Assembly (NCBI GenBank): GCA_020048795.1
Contig: JAIFMA010000044.1
Coordinates: 1 to 21,167, forward strand
Length of the DNA stretch: 21,167 nt
Reading direction: 5' to 3'
Origin: Rhodoferax sp.
GTDB lineage: Bacteria > Pseudomonadota > Gammaproteobacteria > Burkholderiales > Burkholderiaceae_C
Shown here: positions 1-6,721 of the stretch, piece after piece
How positions within the stretch are numbered: position 1 is the first letter of the stretch
How the letters are laid out: the number at the start of each line of letters is the position of its first letter
Notes under the pieces: model-generated
Databases searched by the model: none
What the model was told of the DNA's origin: nothing
What the model saw: the letters and a program-made list of their open reading frames with translations, nothing else
Translations under genes and position numbers: made by a program

Positions 1-242
1 CGCCGCTAGACCTACAGCTACAGCAGCCGTGTCGGCTGGTGTTGCCGCTGACGGAAGAGGGCGACCTGATTGAGATGACCGGCAAGCTGGTCCACCTCGA
101 AGGTCAGCACGTCGGTATGAAGTGCGAACACATTGATCTGCCCAGCCTGACCCGCCTGCGTCGGCTACTGGAGCTCAATACCGGGGATGCTGATCTGATG
201 GACCGAGAATTGTCGCTGCTGTTTACCAGTCGCCCGGGGTGA
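1..242 (+). CDS. PilZ-domain protein, 3' end only
   Basis: This is the C-terminal part of a gene that begins before the window; the frame is open from position 3 to the TGA at 240-242. The roughly 79 residues read like the second half of a PilZ domain: a strand pair around GKLVHLEGQHVGMKCEHID followed by a leucine-rich helix (SLTRLRRLLELN) and a short acidic tail. PilZ domains bind cyclic di-GMP and couple it to motility, pili or exopolysaccharide. The N-terminal RxxxR and D/NxSxxG ligand motifs would lie upstream, so c-di-GMP binding cannot be judged here. A GTG at 39 could start a short ORF, but the similarity continues upstream of it, so I treat the gene as 5'-truncated by the window edge. 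It converges on the next gene with no spacer. Confidence 0.72.
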   Translation, partial: PLDLQLQQPCRLVLPLTEEGDLIEMTGKLVHLEGQHVGMKCEHIDLPSLTRLRRLLELNTGDADLMDRELSLLFTSRPG

Positions 243-1484
243 TCACAGTTTCACATTGCATTCGCGACGCATGAGCGCAAATGCATCGGTTAATGTGTAG
301 TCATGATCACTAACTAGGGTTGATCGCGCCTCACTCACAAAGTTGTTCCACAGAGCAACAAAATTTTCCTGGTGCTGTGCAGGTGCATTGGCCAATAGGT
401 AGTCCACAGCTATTGAGGGAGTAAACCCCTTCTTTCGAATCTTTCTTACCAGAGCTTTCGCGGATTTTTCTGTCAAGAGAATTTTCGGCTCACTACCAGT
501 TGCCAAACATAAGCAAAGAGTCAGTACGGTTCCATCGTCTTTACGACATTTTGTGAGCCTGTCCCAAGCGGTTGAGCGCTTATTGTCAAAATAACTAATC
601 TCACTTACGAAATCTTCAATCCAAAAATATTCTTTATTCGGCTTTTCAATTTGATCACTGGAATCGACATAGAAAAATACTTTGCTGAGAGGTATGTCGT
701 CCTTCATTAACTTTGATAAGTCATCGGCTACTGACTGGCTTATTCGATCTACAGTTTCGTGGTAAGCCAAAGGAAAATTCTTGGGTAATTTCAGAAGAAG
801 CACCGAAGATTTCTTTAATCGAAGATTGGTGATCATTTTTTCAAATGTGGGCCAATCCGGTAATTTTTTATGCCGCGTTAGTCCCATAAGGAGTCCGGTA
901 CGAACTACAGCCTCAGCGTGAAAACCATGCGCTTCACTGCATAATTTATCTACTGTCATACCGTAATGTTCAGCAAACCAAAATGCCGCCTGTATGGCAT
1001 TTAAATTGGGCTGTTTTTTTGCTAAAGAATTCTGATATTCCACGTGGCTTTTCAAGGACCAGACCGCCAAATCTTTCTTATTGTCATCAGAAAAACTACC
1101 ACGCCATGCATATAGTTCAGTATTTTCAGGCATTACGATCAAAGCTTTCAGCATGTCAGCACCAGCCTTGGACCTCGACAAAAATGAATGGTCGCGCAGC
1201 AACGATGCCGCAACTCGTAAGTCACCACCGCTGGCATCCTCAAGGTGTAGACCGACGAGATTGACAATTCTCTGGCGTGCCAACTGAAGATCGGGCAACA
1301 AGAACTCGTTGCCAAAGTAGCGCGCAATTTGCACCATGCCCTTGGGTGCCTCTTGCGCAATAGCGTCCAATTTAGTCCGGTCAATGATTCCGTGCTGTAC
1401 ACCAAACAACAACGCTTTTTCAAAAAATGGCCGCGCATCGAACAGTGCAACGGTGGCACCAGCGGAAATCGGGTCTTGTGTCAT
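243..1484 (-). CDS. uncharacterised 413-residue protein, last gene of the J-domain cluster
   Basis: I do not recognise this family. The ATG at 1482-1484 is preferred: residues upstream of it in the same frame are the out-of-frame shadow of the preceding gene, while the product beginning MTQDPISAGATV looks natural. It starts 28 bp after the stop of the upstream gene, so it is probably cotranscribed. The product appears soluble, mostly helical, with no signal peptide or membrane segment. Composition changes inside the gene: the 5' third is GC-rich like its neighbours, whereas downstream of about 1080 it is AT-rich and rich in Lys, Asp, Ser and Asn (for example 20 G/C of 60 in 781-840, against 39 of 60 in 2101-2160 of the neighbouring gene). 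That may mean a fusion or exchange of the C-terminal part. Its TGA abuts the TGA of the PilZ gene. Confidence 0.7.
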   Translation of the reverse strand: MTQDPISAGATVALFDARPFFEKALLFGVQHGIIDRTKLDAIAQEAPKGMVQIARYFGNEFLLPDLQLARQRIVNLVGLHLEDASGGDLRVAASLLRDHSFLSRSKAGADMLKALIVMPENTELYAWRGSFSDDNKKDLAVWSLKSHVEYQNSLAKKQPNLNAIQAAFWFAEHYGMTVDKLCSEAHGFHAEAVVRTGLLMGLTRHKKLPDWPTFEKMITNLRLKKSSVLLLKLPKNFPLAYHETVDRISQSVADDLSKLMKDDIPLSKVFFYVDSSDQIEKPNKEYFWIEDFVSEISYFDNKRSTAWDRLTKCRKDDGTVLTLCLCLATGSEPKILLTEKSAKALVRKIRKKGFTPSIAVDYLLANAPAQHQENFVALWNNFVSEARSTLVSDHDYTLTDAFALMRRECNVKL

Positions 1485-1512
1485 GCGTGAGGCGATCGCG
1501 CTTAGCGGTTTT

Positions 1513-2256
1513 TCAAATGGCCGACTCTTCGTCAGATTCCAGTGCCGCCGGGGTGGCTTTGCCCAGGTCGGTGTCACGGGTTTCCACTTTGCCGTCGTCC
1601 TCCGGCAGTTCTTCCCCATCCTGGCCCAGATCGAAGGCACGCGCCTTGGCGCGCAGCACGACCAGCATTTCAATGAACAGGTCGGGGTTTTCATAGCGCA
1701 GCAGCCAGGCCAGTTGCATCCAGTCCTGGTCAGCGACTTCGTCTTGTTCCAGACGGGGTCGAGCGTACGTGATGGCGCGCAAATCGTCCTCATCGATCAG
1801 TCCGCCATCGTCCTCAGCCGCATCAAAACTGCCAGTGCGGGCAAATGCCTCAATCCGACTCCATTTTTCTTCAAAATAGTCGGCCAGTGCCTCGCTGCCG
1901 CCCTCCAGGTCTCCGATGGCGGACAAAAAGGCCATCGGCTCCGTACCATCCCGGAAAATCACCGAATTCATCATGCCGCGCAAATGGGTGCGTGTCAGGT
2001 CGCGGTACTGCTTTTCGATGACCACTGCCCGGGCAAACTGCTGCGGCGTCAGCATCAGGTTGACGATGGATGATTTTGAGCTATCGTATTCGCGAATCAC
2101 GGCCAACAGGTCTTTTGGCGGCAACTGGTCGAGCACCTCCATCAGGGCCCAGTCGCCCTGACTGTCGGCCAGTTCAACCAGGGCCGACTCGGCGCCCACA
2201 ATGTCGCCGGCGGCAATCAGAGACCGGGTTTTTTCAATCAAGGCCAGATGATTCAT
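1513..2256 (-). CDS. uncharacterised acidic-tailed 247-residue protein of the J-domain cluster
   Basis: Start chosen at the ATG at 2254-2256 (MNHLALIEKTRSLIAAGD). The frame is open further upstream, but that part is an alternative reading of the His-rich gene. No strong Shine-Dalgarno is visible, so translation may be coupled to the upstream gene. The first 190 or so residues look like a packed helical protein (LVELADSQGDWALMEVLD, TPQQFARAVVIEKQYRDL), possibly helical repeats. The last 60 or so are very rich in Asp and Glu and end in a low-complexity stretch (DGEELPEDDGKVETRDTD). There are no transmembrane segments and no catalytic motif that I can name. Its place between a J-domain gene cluster and the 413-residue gene suggests a shared function, perhaps a client or co-factor of the chaperone, but that is inference. 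Confidence 0.72.
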   Translation of the reverse strand: MNHLALIEKTRSLIAAGDIVGAESALVELADSQGDWALMEVLDQLPPKDLLAVIREYDSSKSSIVNLMLTPQQFARAVVIEKQYRDLTRTHLRGMMNSVIFRDGTEPMAFLSAIGDLEGGSEALADYFEEKWSRIEAFARTGSFDAAEDDGGLIDEDDLRAITYARPRLEQDEVADQDWMQLAWLLRYENPDLFIEMLVVLRAKARAFDLGQDGEELPEDDGKVETRDTDLGKATPAALESDEESAI

Positions 2257-2290
2257 GTCGATGGATGGTCGGTTGGGTGATGTCGTTTGC

Positions 2291-2299
2291 GGGGGGGGG
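2291..2299. repeat. nine-base homopolymer C/G tract between two cluster genes
   Basis: Nine consecutive G on the plus strand (C on the coding strand) lie immediately after the TAA of the His-rich gene and about 35 bases before the ATG of the next gene. Tracts of this length slip readily during replication. It is outside both chosen reading frames, so a length change would alter leader spacing and not a protein, unless translation of the next gene starts upstream of its annotated ATG. Confidence 0.8.
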
Positions 2300-2884
2300 T
2301 TAATCCTTGCGGTCAAAACCCTGGTCTTCGAGCCAGTCGGCACCGGCCTCCTCATGTTCGTGGTCGGGCTGCTGATGACGTTCGTCATCGGCATCAAAGT
2401 CGTGACCGTGGTCAAGGTGACGGCCACTGCTGTGCTGGGTATGTTCGTCATGGTGCGCGCCGTCGTTCCCATGTCCATTGTCCTGATGATGTGGCGAGGG
2501 GCGCTGGTACAAATACTCCAGTACAGCCGCCACCGTCATGAACCAGGTCCCTTGAGGCTCTTTCAGCAAGGTGATGGCAAGGTCTTTGGCCCAGGGTGTC
2601 AGTTGCACCGCATCAGACAAACTGTCCCAGTCCGGAAACTCGTCGGATTCCAGTGTCAGCAGTTGCTCCATGACCGCCGGCAACTCGAAGTGGAAACCGC
2701 CATGAAACACCACGGCCACCATTTCGGGGTTCGACTCCAGCATCTGGCTCAAAAATCCGATCTGGCTGCGTTTTTCAAGCAAACGCTTGCGCAACACGTC
2801 ACGCCCTTCTGAGTCAAACGTGAGATCGTCGATCTCGGATTGGTAAGACATGCGCAGGGCGCGGAAAAAAGCTGACATGCTCAT
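2300..2884 (-). CDS. uncharacterised protein with His/Asp-rich C-terminal tail
   Basis: A 194-residue product. The ATG at 2882-2884 has AAGGA five bases upstream and lies 9 bp after the J-domain gene; a second ATG two codons later is also possible. Residues 1-130 form a compact, probably globular part (for example SQMLESNPEMVAVVFHGGFH, and AVLEYLYQ at the end). Residues from about 130 on are a repetitive tail of His, Asp, Glu and Gly (HHQDNGHGNDGAHHDEHTQH), then HDHG-like repeats. Such tails occur on metallochaperones and other proteins that store or buffer nickel, zinc or cobalt, so metal binding is a reasonable guess, with nothing else here to confirm it. The TAA stop is followed directly by a run of nine C residues (minus strand) before the next gene. 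Confidence 0.72.
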   Translation of the reverse strand: MSMSAFFRALRMSYQSEIDDLTFDSEGRDVLRKRLLEKRSQIGFLSQMLESNPEMVAVVFHGGFHFELPAVMEQLLTLESDEFPDWDSLSDAVQLTPWAKDLAITLLKEPQGTWFMTVAAVLEYLYQRPSPHHQDNGHGNDGAHHDEHTQHSSGRHLDHGHDFDADDERHQQPDHEHEEAGADWLEDQGFDRKD

Positions 2885-2893
2885 GGCATTCCT

Positions 2894-3184
2894 TCAGGTC
2901 AGACCGCCGCCAAGCAGACGGTCAAAATAATCATTCCAAATTGCGCAGGCGGTTTCTATCGGGCTATCCAGCAGATGGCGCTGACGATTGTCATCATAGG
3001 CTTTGCGTTTGACCGGGTCGGACAGCACATCGTACGCCTCTTGCACCAGGCGAAACCGGGCTGGCGCATCGGCTGCGGCGTTGCGGTCCGGGTGGTGGAG
3101 CGATGCTTGCTGGCGAAACGCCTTTTTGATGTCAGGAAAACTTGCAGAACTGCGCAGGCCCAAAACGGCGTAATGATCTTTCAT
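2894..3184 (-). CDS. small J-domain (DnaJ-type) co-chaperone
   Basis: A 96-residue protein made almost entirely of a J domain. Helix II and III features are present: the HPD tripeptide at residues 31-33 (SLHHPDRN), and the typical RLVQEAYDVLSDPVKRKAYD that ends the domain near residue 65. J domains stimulate the ATPase of Hsp70 (DnaK) and recruit it to specific clients. There is no Gly/Phe region, no zinc-binding CxxCxGxG repeat and no C-terminal substrate domain, so this is a type III J protein and not DnaJ itself. It is the first gene of the minus-strand cluster, 9 bp before the His-rich gene, and probably directs DnaK to one of the cluster products. Start: ATG at 3182-3184. No other candidate is better. 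Confidence 0.9.
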   Translation of the reverse strand: MKDHYAVLGLRSSASFPDIKKAFRQQASLHHPDRNAAADAPARFRLVQEAYDVLSDPVKRKAYDDNRQRHLLDSPIETACAIWNDYFDRLLGGGLT

Positions 3185-3716
3185 GAACGCAATATAGATG
3201 TTTGGTGGCTGAACTGGAATCGCTCACATGGTGTCGCCGGGTGGCAGTCCAGCCGAACAAACAGAACACCAAAAAAATCTTTCAAATCAATGACCTGGAA
3301 AATCACTGAGACCCAATGTCAGGGCTGTCGTCCAAAGCATTGTACGCATAACATGTCACCTTGACCTAGCCGGGTCTTACAGCGGGTGTGATTCAAAGTG
3401 GGCGCGTGGTTAAAAACCGGCGAGGAACAGACGGGTGAACGCCCCACACAATGAAGAAGTAGCGATTCATTTTGTTCCTGATTTCATTTCCAAACCATCC
3501 GTTTCGTGGTTGCTTCGCCTGGTCAAGCCAGTGCACTGCCTGCGGCTTCGCGCCTTGACACACATGATTTGGAAATGGAATGAGCCATGCGCCACGTATC
3601 GCGGGGTAAGGCTGTGCCAGTGCAGGGCTGTGTCATTGCTTAGGGTAAGTTGCTGATTTCATACAGGTATCAACCCCACCTGACTTTTTTCGGCTATTCG
3701 CGTTACAAATGCATGC
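3185..3716. other. 532-bp region with no convincing gene
   Basis: This stretch separates the J-domain cluster from the DUF4338 remnant. It presumably holds the cluster's promoter: TATATT on the minus strand at 3191-3196 could be a -10 element, but it sits so close to the ATG that it would give an almost leaderless message, and no good -35 element accompanies it. A 73-codon open frame on the plus strand (3435-3656) has no recognisable composition or ribosome binding site and spans an inverted repeat, so I do not call it a gene. The inverted repeat is listed separately. Confidence 0.6.
3481..3581. repeat. 18-nt imperfect inverted repeat with nested shorter repeats
   Basis: The arm ATTTCATTTCCAAACCAT (3481-3498) is repeated in inverted orientation at 3564-3581, matching 16 of 18 bases with a perfect 10-base core CATTTCCAAA. 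Nested inside are a second inverted pair GTCAAG (3522-3527) and CTTGAC (3554-3559), and a direct repeat GCTTCGC (3512-3518 and 3545-3551). Together this could fold into a long cruciform or be the remnant of an element end. It has no match to a class I know. Confidence 0.65.
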
Positions 3717-4106
3717 ATGCCATTTGCGACGTTAACCACACCTGTAAATCTCAAACGAGTACGGGTTCGCCTGATCAACACCGACGAAGGCGAGTGCTGG
3801 GACGCATTGATGCGCGCTCATCACTACCTTGGTTTGGTGGGGCTGGTGGGGCGCAGCCTGCGCTATGTAGCAGAGATCGATGGTCATTGGCTCGCTGTGG
3901 TTGGCTGGGCCTCTCCTGCCCACCAAGTGGCAAGCCGGGACGACTGGATTGGCTGGTCGCCCACGCTGCAATTGCAGCGCCAGGCATTGATTGCCAACAA
4001 CAGCCGCTTTCTGAGTCTGCCGGGTGAGCGCGTTAAGAATCTGGCTTCGCACATTATTGGTCTGAACTTGGCCTGCTTGAGTCGGGATTGGCAGCTCGTT
4101 CATTGA
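3717..4106 (+). pseudogene. truncated DUF4338 (Druantia DruA-like) protein
   Basis: The 129-residue reading frame matches the conserved centre of DUF4338 proteins as I remember them: VRVRLINTDEG, LMRAHHYLGL, GRSLRYVAEIDGHWLAVVGW, DDWIGWSPTLQLQRQALIAN, NSRFLSLPG and LSRDW. Full-length family members are some 250-400 residues, with an N-terminal region and a C-terminal part after the RDW motif; here the frame ends at LSRDWQLVH and nothing resembling the rest follows, so the gene is cut at the 3' end and probably at the 5' end. These proteins are often carried with transposase-like genes and include DruA of the Druantia phage-defence system. No other Druantia gene (such as the large helicase DruE) is present, so this is a relic and not a working defence system. 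Confidence 0.7.
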
Positions 4107-4314
4107 CACCCTCGGGGGGCGGCGTTGTGCTTGCGCCTATGGCCATGTCCGGCCCCATCCGGTGCACGCCAATAGCACGCATCGCCTTCCAAGTAATCAC
4201 ACTAAACGCATCGCTCGCCCTCTGCACCAGCACTCAAACGCTCCTTGCATGGGGGTTTGCGTCACACTTGGCGCTTCGAGCAACGTCACCAGACTTTTTT
4301 ACAGGAAGGCTCCC

Positions 4315-4812
4315 ATGCTGCGTAAACAATTCATACCTCTTTTCCAGACAGTTGGCCAACACATCAGCTTGCTCAGGGGACGATCCGTCTATGCCCTGGC
4401 ACTGATGCTGATGTTTGCGCCGCTGAGCCAGGCTCAGGAAAGCTACCTCGGTGGCGACTGGCGCTGCAATCTCAACAAGGTAAGTCTCTACACCACCGGC
4501 AACAAAAACATCAAGATTGACCATAGCACCAGCGCGATCTTGCTGATGGGTGAGTCTGGCAGCAAAAGTACCGCCCGGTTTTCGGCACCATTCATCCTGT
4601 CAACGCCGGGTTGGGAATACGGTAATCTGGCAAGGCTTGGCATCAATATTGATGGAACCTTCTACTTTGCCGAAGATGTCCTTGAAAAAGGTCTGGTGAA
4701 ACAGGGTTTCTCGGGTTGGAACTTTTTGCAATGGGAAGGTGGCATGATCTGCTCTACCAGCGCAACGGCATTGGCCGCAGGACGCGAAGCCCTGCGTAAG
4801 GCATCGCCCTAA
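4315..4812 (+). CDS. small secreted protein of unknown function
   Basis: A 165-residue product. The ATG at 4315 is chosen because GGAAGG lies about seven bases upstream and because it gives a credible, though long, Sec signal peptide: basic N-terminus (MLRKQF), a hydrophobic stretch around residues 24-38 (SVYALALMLMFAPLSQA), and cleavage probably after SQAQ or SQA. The mature part is about 125 residues with two cysteines (DWRCNLNK and GGMICSTS) that could form a disulfide, and a beta-rich pattern (GTFYFAEDV). I do not recognise the family. The TAA stop at 4810-4812 forms the left flank of a palindromic element. Confidence 0.72.
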   Translation: MLRKQFIPLFQTVGQHISLLRGRSVYALALMLMFAPLSQAQESYLGGDWRCNLNKVSLYTTGNKNIKIDHSTSAILLMGESGSKSTARFSAPFILSTPGWEYGNLARLGINIDGTFYFAEDVLEKGLVKQGFSGWNFLQWEGGMICSTSATALAAGREALRKASP

Positions 4813-4974
4813 GGGCTTGTCCACAAATAACATGCAAATTTTGCTCGCCAGCTTTAGGCGCACTGCGTCGTTGCAAATCGCTTGTGCAGCAAAGCTGCAC
4901 GGCGCGCTCTGCGCCTAGCATTGCATCCCAAATCCGACAGCCAAATGCACAGCTTATTCATGGACAAGCCCTAA
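4810..4974. mobile_element. MITE-like palindromic element (about 159 bp) with TAA duplication
   Basis: The element runs from GGGCTTGTCCA (4813-4823) to its exact inverse TGGACAAGCCC (4961-4971). Beyond the perfect 11 bp the arms stay similar for another 20 bases or so (AATAA and TGCA are shared), and the interior is also self-complementary, with CTTTAGGCGC near 4852 facing GCGCCTAG near 4911 and a central perfect hairpin GTGCAGC-AAA-GCTGCAC (4884-4900). TAA flanks both ends (4810-4812 and 4972-4974), as expected for a 3-bp target duplication of the TNA type made by some IS5-family transposases. There is no ORF inside, so it would be mobilised in trans. Family assignment is inference. It may also act as a transcription terminator for the secreted-protein gene. 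Confidence 0.72.
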
Positions 4975-5020
4975 GCTGAAGTTTCTCCCCAAAAAGCCAA
5001 GTTTTTTAAAGAACACCTCA

Positions 5021-5206
5021 CTAATTTCGGTTCTCTGCCCTGCCTTGCTGGTGCAGGCTCGTAACGCGGTTCAGGTCGCTTTGGAGTTGGATGTATTCTT
5101 GCCGGGTCAGAACAACTTGCTCGTCAGTAAATGGGGTCGAAGCGTTTGCCGTGCCAGGGATGGGCGCTTGGGTGGGCGGTGATGTCGGCGGCTGTGCTGC
5201 GAGCAT
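5021..5206 (-). CDS. possible small proline-rich, coiled-coil protein
   Basis: From the ATG at 5204-5206 this would encode 61 residues: a Pro/Thr-rich start (QPPTSPPTQAPIPG) followed by a helical, coiled-coil-like end (TRQEYIQLQSDLNRVTSLHQ). The same frame is open further upstream and there reads as a short hydrophobic stretch (PILVIVVPMLAAQ) preceded by NRRTHR, which looks like a signal peptide, but no standard start codon lies before it within the region free of ffh. No ribosome binding site is visible. Amino-acid composition favours coding; the missing start argues that the gene is broken or not real. Confidence 0.35.
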   Translation of the reverse strand: MLAAQPPTSPPTQAPIPGTANASTPFTDEQVVLTRQEYIQLQSDLNRVTSLHQQGRAENRN

Positions 5207-5322
5207 AGGCACGACGATAACCAGAATAGGTCGGTGTGTTCGGCGATTTTGGGAGGTTAAGGGGGTTGGGGGCAGAGCAAGCTCACTCGTTCCTCGTGTA
5301 GCTTGGTCTTTCCCGCAATGTC

Positions 5323-5409
5323 TCAGAAAGGCATTTTCGGCATGCCTTTCATGCCACCCAGACGCTTCATCATTTTCATCATGCCGCCGCCTTTCATTTT
5401 TTTCATCAT
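5323..5409 (-). pseudogene. out-of-frame C-terminal tail of Ffh
   Basis: The 28 codons from the ATG at 5407-5409 to the TGA at 5323-5325 encode the methionine-, lysine- and glycine-rich tail typical of Ffh (starting MMKKMKGGGMMKMMKRL and ending MPKMPF). The frame differs from that of the main ffh ORF, and the two overlap as ATGA at 5406-5409. If the disruption is real, this segment is a detached gene piece; in theory it could be re-initiated by translational coupling at the ATGA, but a 28-residue peptide replacing the tail would be unusual. Confidence 0.82.
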
Positions 5410-6644
5410 GTCCCCTGCACACCGGCACCGGCAGCTATGCGGCGTTTGCGGGTGGCCTTGATGAGTTCGGGTTTGACACGCTCTTGCAGCGTCATGCTGT
5501 GGATGATGCCCTCTTTTCGCTTGATGTCTTTCTCGACCCGGCCCATATCGACCTGACCGGCTTTGGCGGTCATGGCCGCTGGCAGTTTGTCCATCAGGCT
5601 GCTCAAGCCGCCCATCTGCTTCATCTGCTGGATCTGGCCCAAAAAGTCATTCAGATCAAAGCTGGCACCACTCTTGACCTTGGCCGCAAGCTTTTGTGCG
5701 GCCGCCATGTCAACGCCAGAGGTGACCTGCTCGACCAGCGCCAGAATATCGCCCATGCCCAGCACGCGCCCGGCGTGGCGCTCGGCATCGAACACTTCCA
5801 GACCGTCGAGTTTTTCGCTGGTGCCGGCAAATTTGATGGGCGCGCCGGTGACCTGACGCACCGACAGCGCAGCGCCACCGCGTGAATCGCCATCGAGCTT
5901 GGTCAGGATGATGCCGGTCAGTGGCAGTGCCTCTTTGAAGGCGCGGGCGGTGTTGACGGCATCTTGACCCTGCATGGCATCCACCACAAACAGCGTTTCG
6001 ACTGGGTTGATGGCGGCGTGCAGTTCGCGGATCTCGTGCATCAGCGCCTCGTCAATAGCGAGCCGTCCAGCGGTATCGACCAGCAACACATCAAAATAGT
6101 GCTTGCGGGCAAAGTCGAGCGCCGCCAACGCAATATCGACCGGCTTTTGGTCGGCGGTGCTGGCAAACCACTGGGCACCCGCCTGCGCCGTGACGGTCTT
6201 GAGCTGCTCAATGGCCGCCGGGCGGTACACGTCGCCCGACACGGTCAGCACCTTCTTGCCGCGCCTTTCAATCAGGTGCTTGGCCAGCTTGGCGGTGGTG
6301 GTGGTTTTGCCGGCGCCTTGCAAGCCGGCCATCAGGATGACTGCCGGGGGTTGCGCCGCCAGATTGATGTCAGCGACCCCATCGCCCATGGTGGCGGCCA
6401 GCTCGCGGTTGACGATACTGACCAGCGCCTGCCCGGGCGTGAGCGAACCCAGCACATCCTGGCCCAGGGCTTTTTCCTTGACCCGGGCGATAAAGTCACG
6501 CACCACGGGCAGCGCCACGTCTGCTTCAAGCAGCGCCATACGCACCTCGCGCAACATGTCAGAGACGTTCGTTTCGGTGATGCGGGCCTGGCCGCGGATT
6601 TCTTTCACAACGCGGGAGAGTTTGTCGGTAAGGGCGGAGGCCAT
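5406..6644 (-). CDS. ffh: signal recognition particle protein Ffh (SRP54), C-terminus lost by frame disruption
   Basis: Ffh binds 4.5S RNA and signal sequences on ribosomes and docks with FtsY at the membrane; it is essential in most bacteria. Start: ATG at 6642-6644 (MASALTDKLSRVVKEIRG). The N domain covers about residues 1-90. The GTPase domain follows with G1 GLQGAGKTTTTAKL, DVYRPAAIEQLK, G3 DTAGRLAID, TKLDGDSRGG and GMGDILALVEQV. The M domain begins near residue 300 and reaches the RNA-binding RKRRIAAGAG. Here the frame ends after 412 residues (GVQGT then TGA), against about 450-460 normally. The family's next helix (E. coli VQDVNRLLKQFDDMQ, from memory) is absent, and the Met/Lys-rich tail continues in another frame (separate entry). 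Divergent from the ccsA-like gene. Confidence 0.9.
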   Translation of the reverse strand: MASALTDKLSRVVKEIRGQARITETNVSDMLREVRMALLEADVALPVVRDFIARVKEKALGQDVLGSLTPGQALVSIVNRELAATMGDGVADINLAAQPPAVILMAGLQGAGKTTTTAKLAKHLIERRGKKVLTVSGDVYRPAAIEQLKTVTAQAGAQWFASTADQKPVDIALAALDFARKHYFDVLLVDTAGRLAIDEALMHEIRELHAAINPVETLFVVDAMQGQDAVNTARAFKEALPLTGIILTKLDGDSRGGAALSVRQVTGAPIKFAGTSEKLDGLEVFDAERHAGRVLGMGDILALVEQVTSGVDMAAAQKLAAKVKSGASFDLNDFLGQIQQMKQMGGLSSLMDKLPAAMTAKAGQVDMGRVEKDIKRKEGIIHSMTLQERVKPELIKATRKRRIAAGAGVQGT

Positions 6645-6721
6645 GGGTGTGTGTTCCGGCAAGCGGAGCCTGGGTTGATGCCGCTCAAGAGTGGCAGGGT
6701 ACAAAACGCTAAACTGTGCAC

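Noticed and set aside
1336..2073. Long plus-strand open frame opposite the cluster genes
   Set aside because: It lies antisense to two better-supported minus-strand genes, spans their junction, and its product has no recognisable domain or ribosome binding site. GC-rich coding DNA often leaves such shadows.
3481..3581. Integron attC-like site
   Set aside because: The nested inverted repeats recall attC architecture, but the arms lack the RYYYAAC and GTTRRRY core sites, and no cassette or integrase is nearby.
3435..3656. 73-codon plus-strand frame in the gene-free region
   Set aside because: No ribosome binding site, unusual Cys/Trp-rich composition, and it spans the inverted repeat at 3481-3581.
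3717..4106. Druantia phage-defence locus
   Set aside because: Only a fragment of a DruA-like protein exists. The large helicase and other Druantia genes are absent, so no defence system is present.
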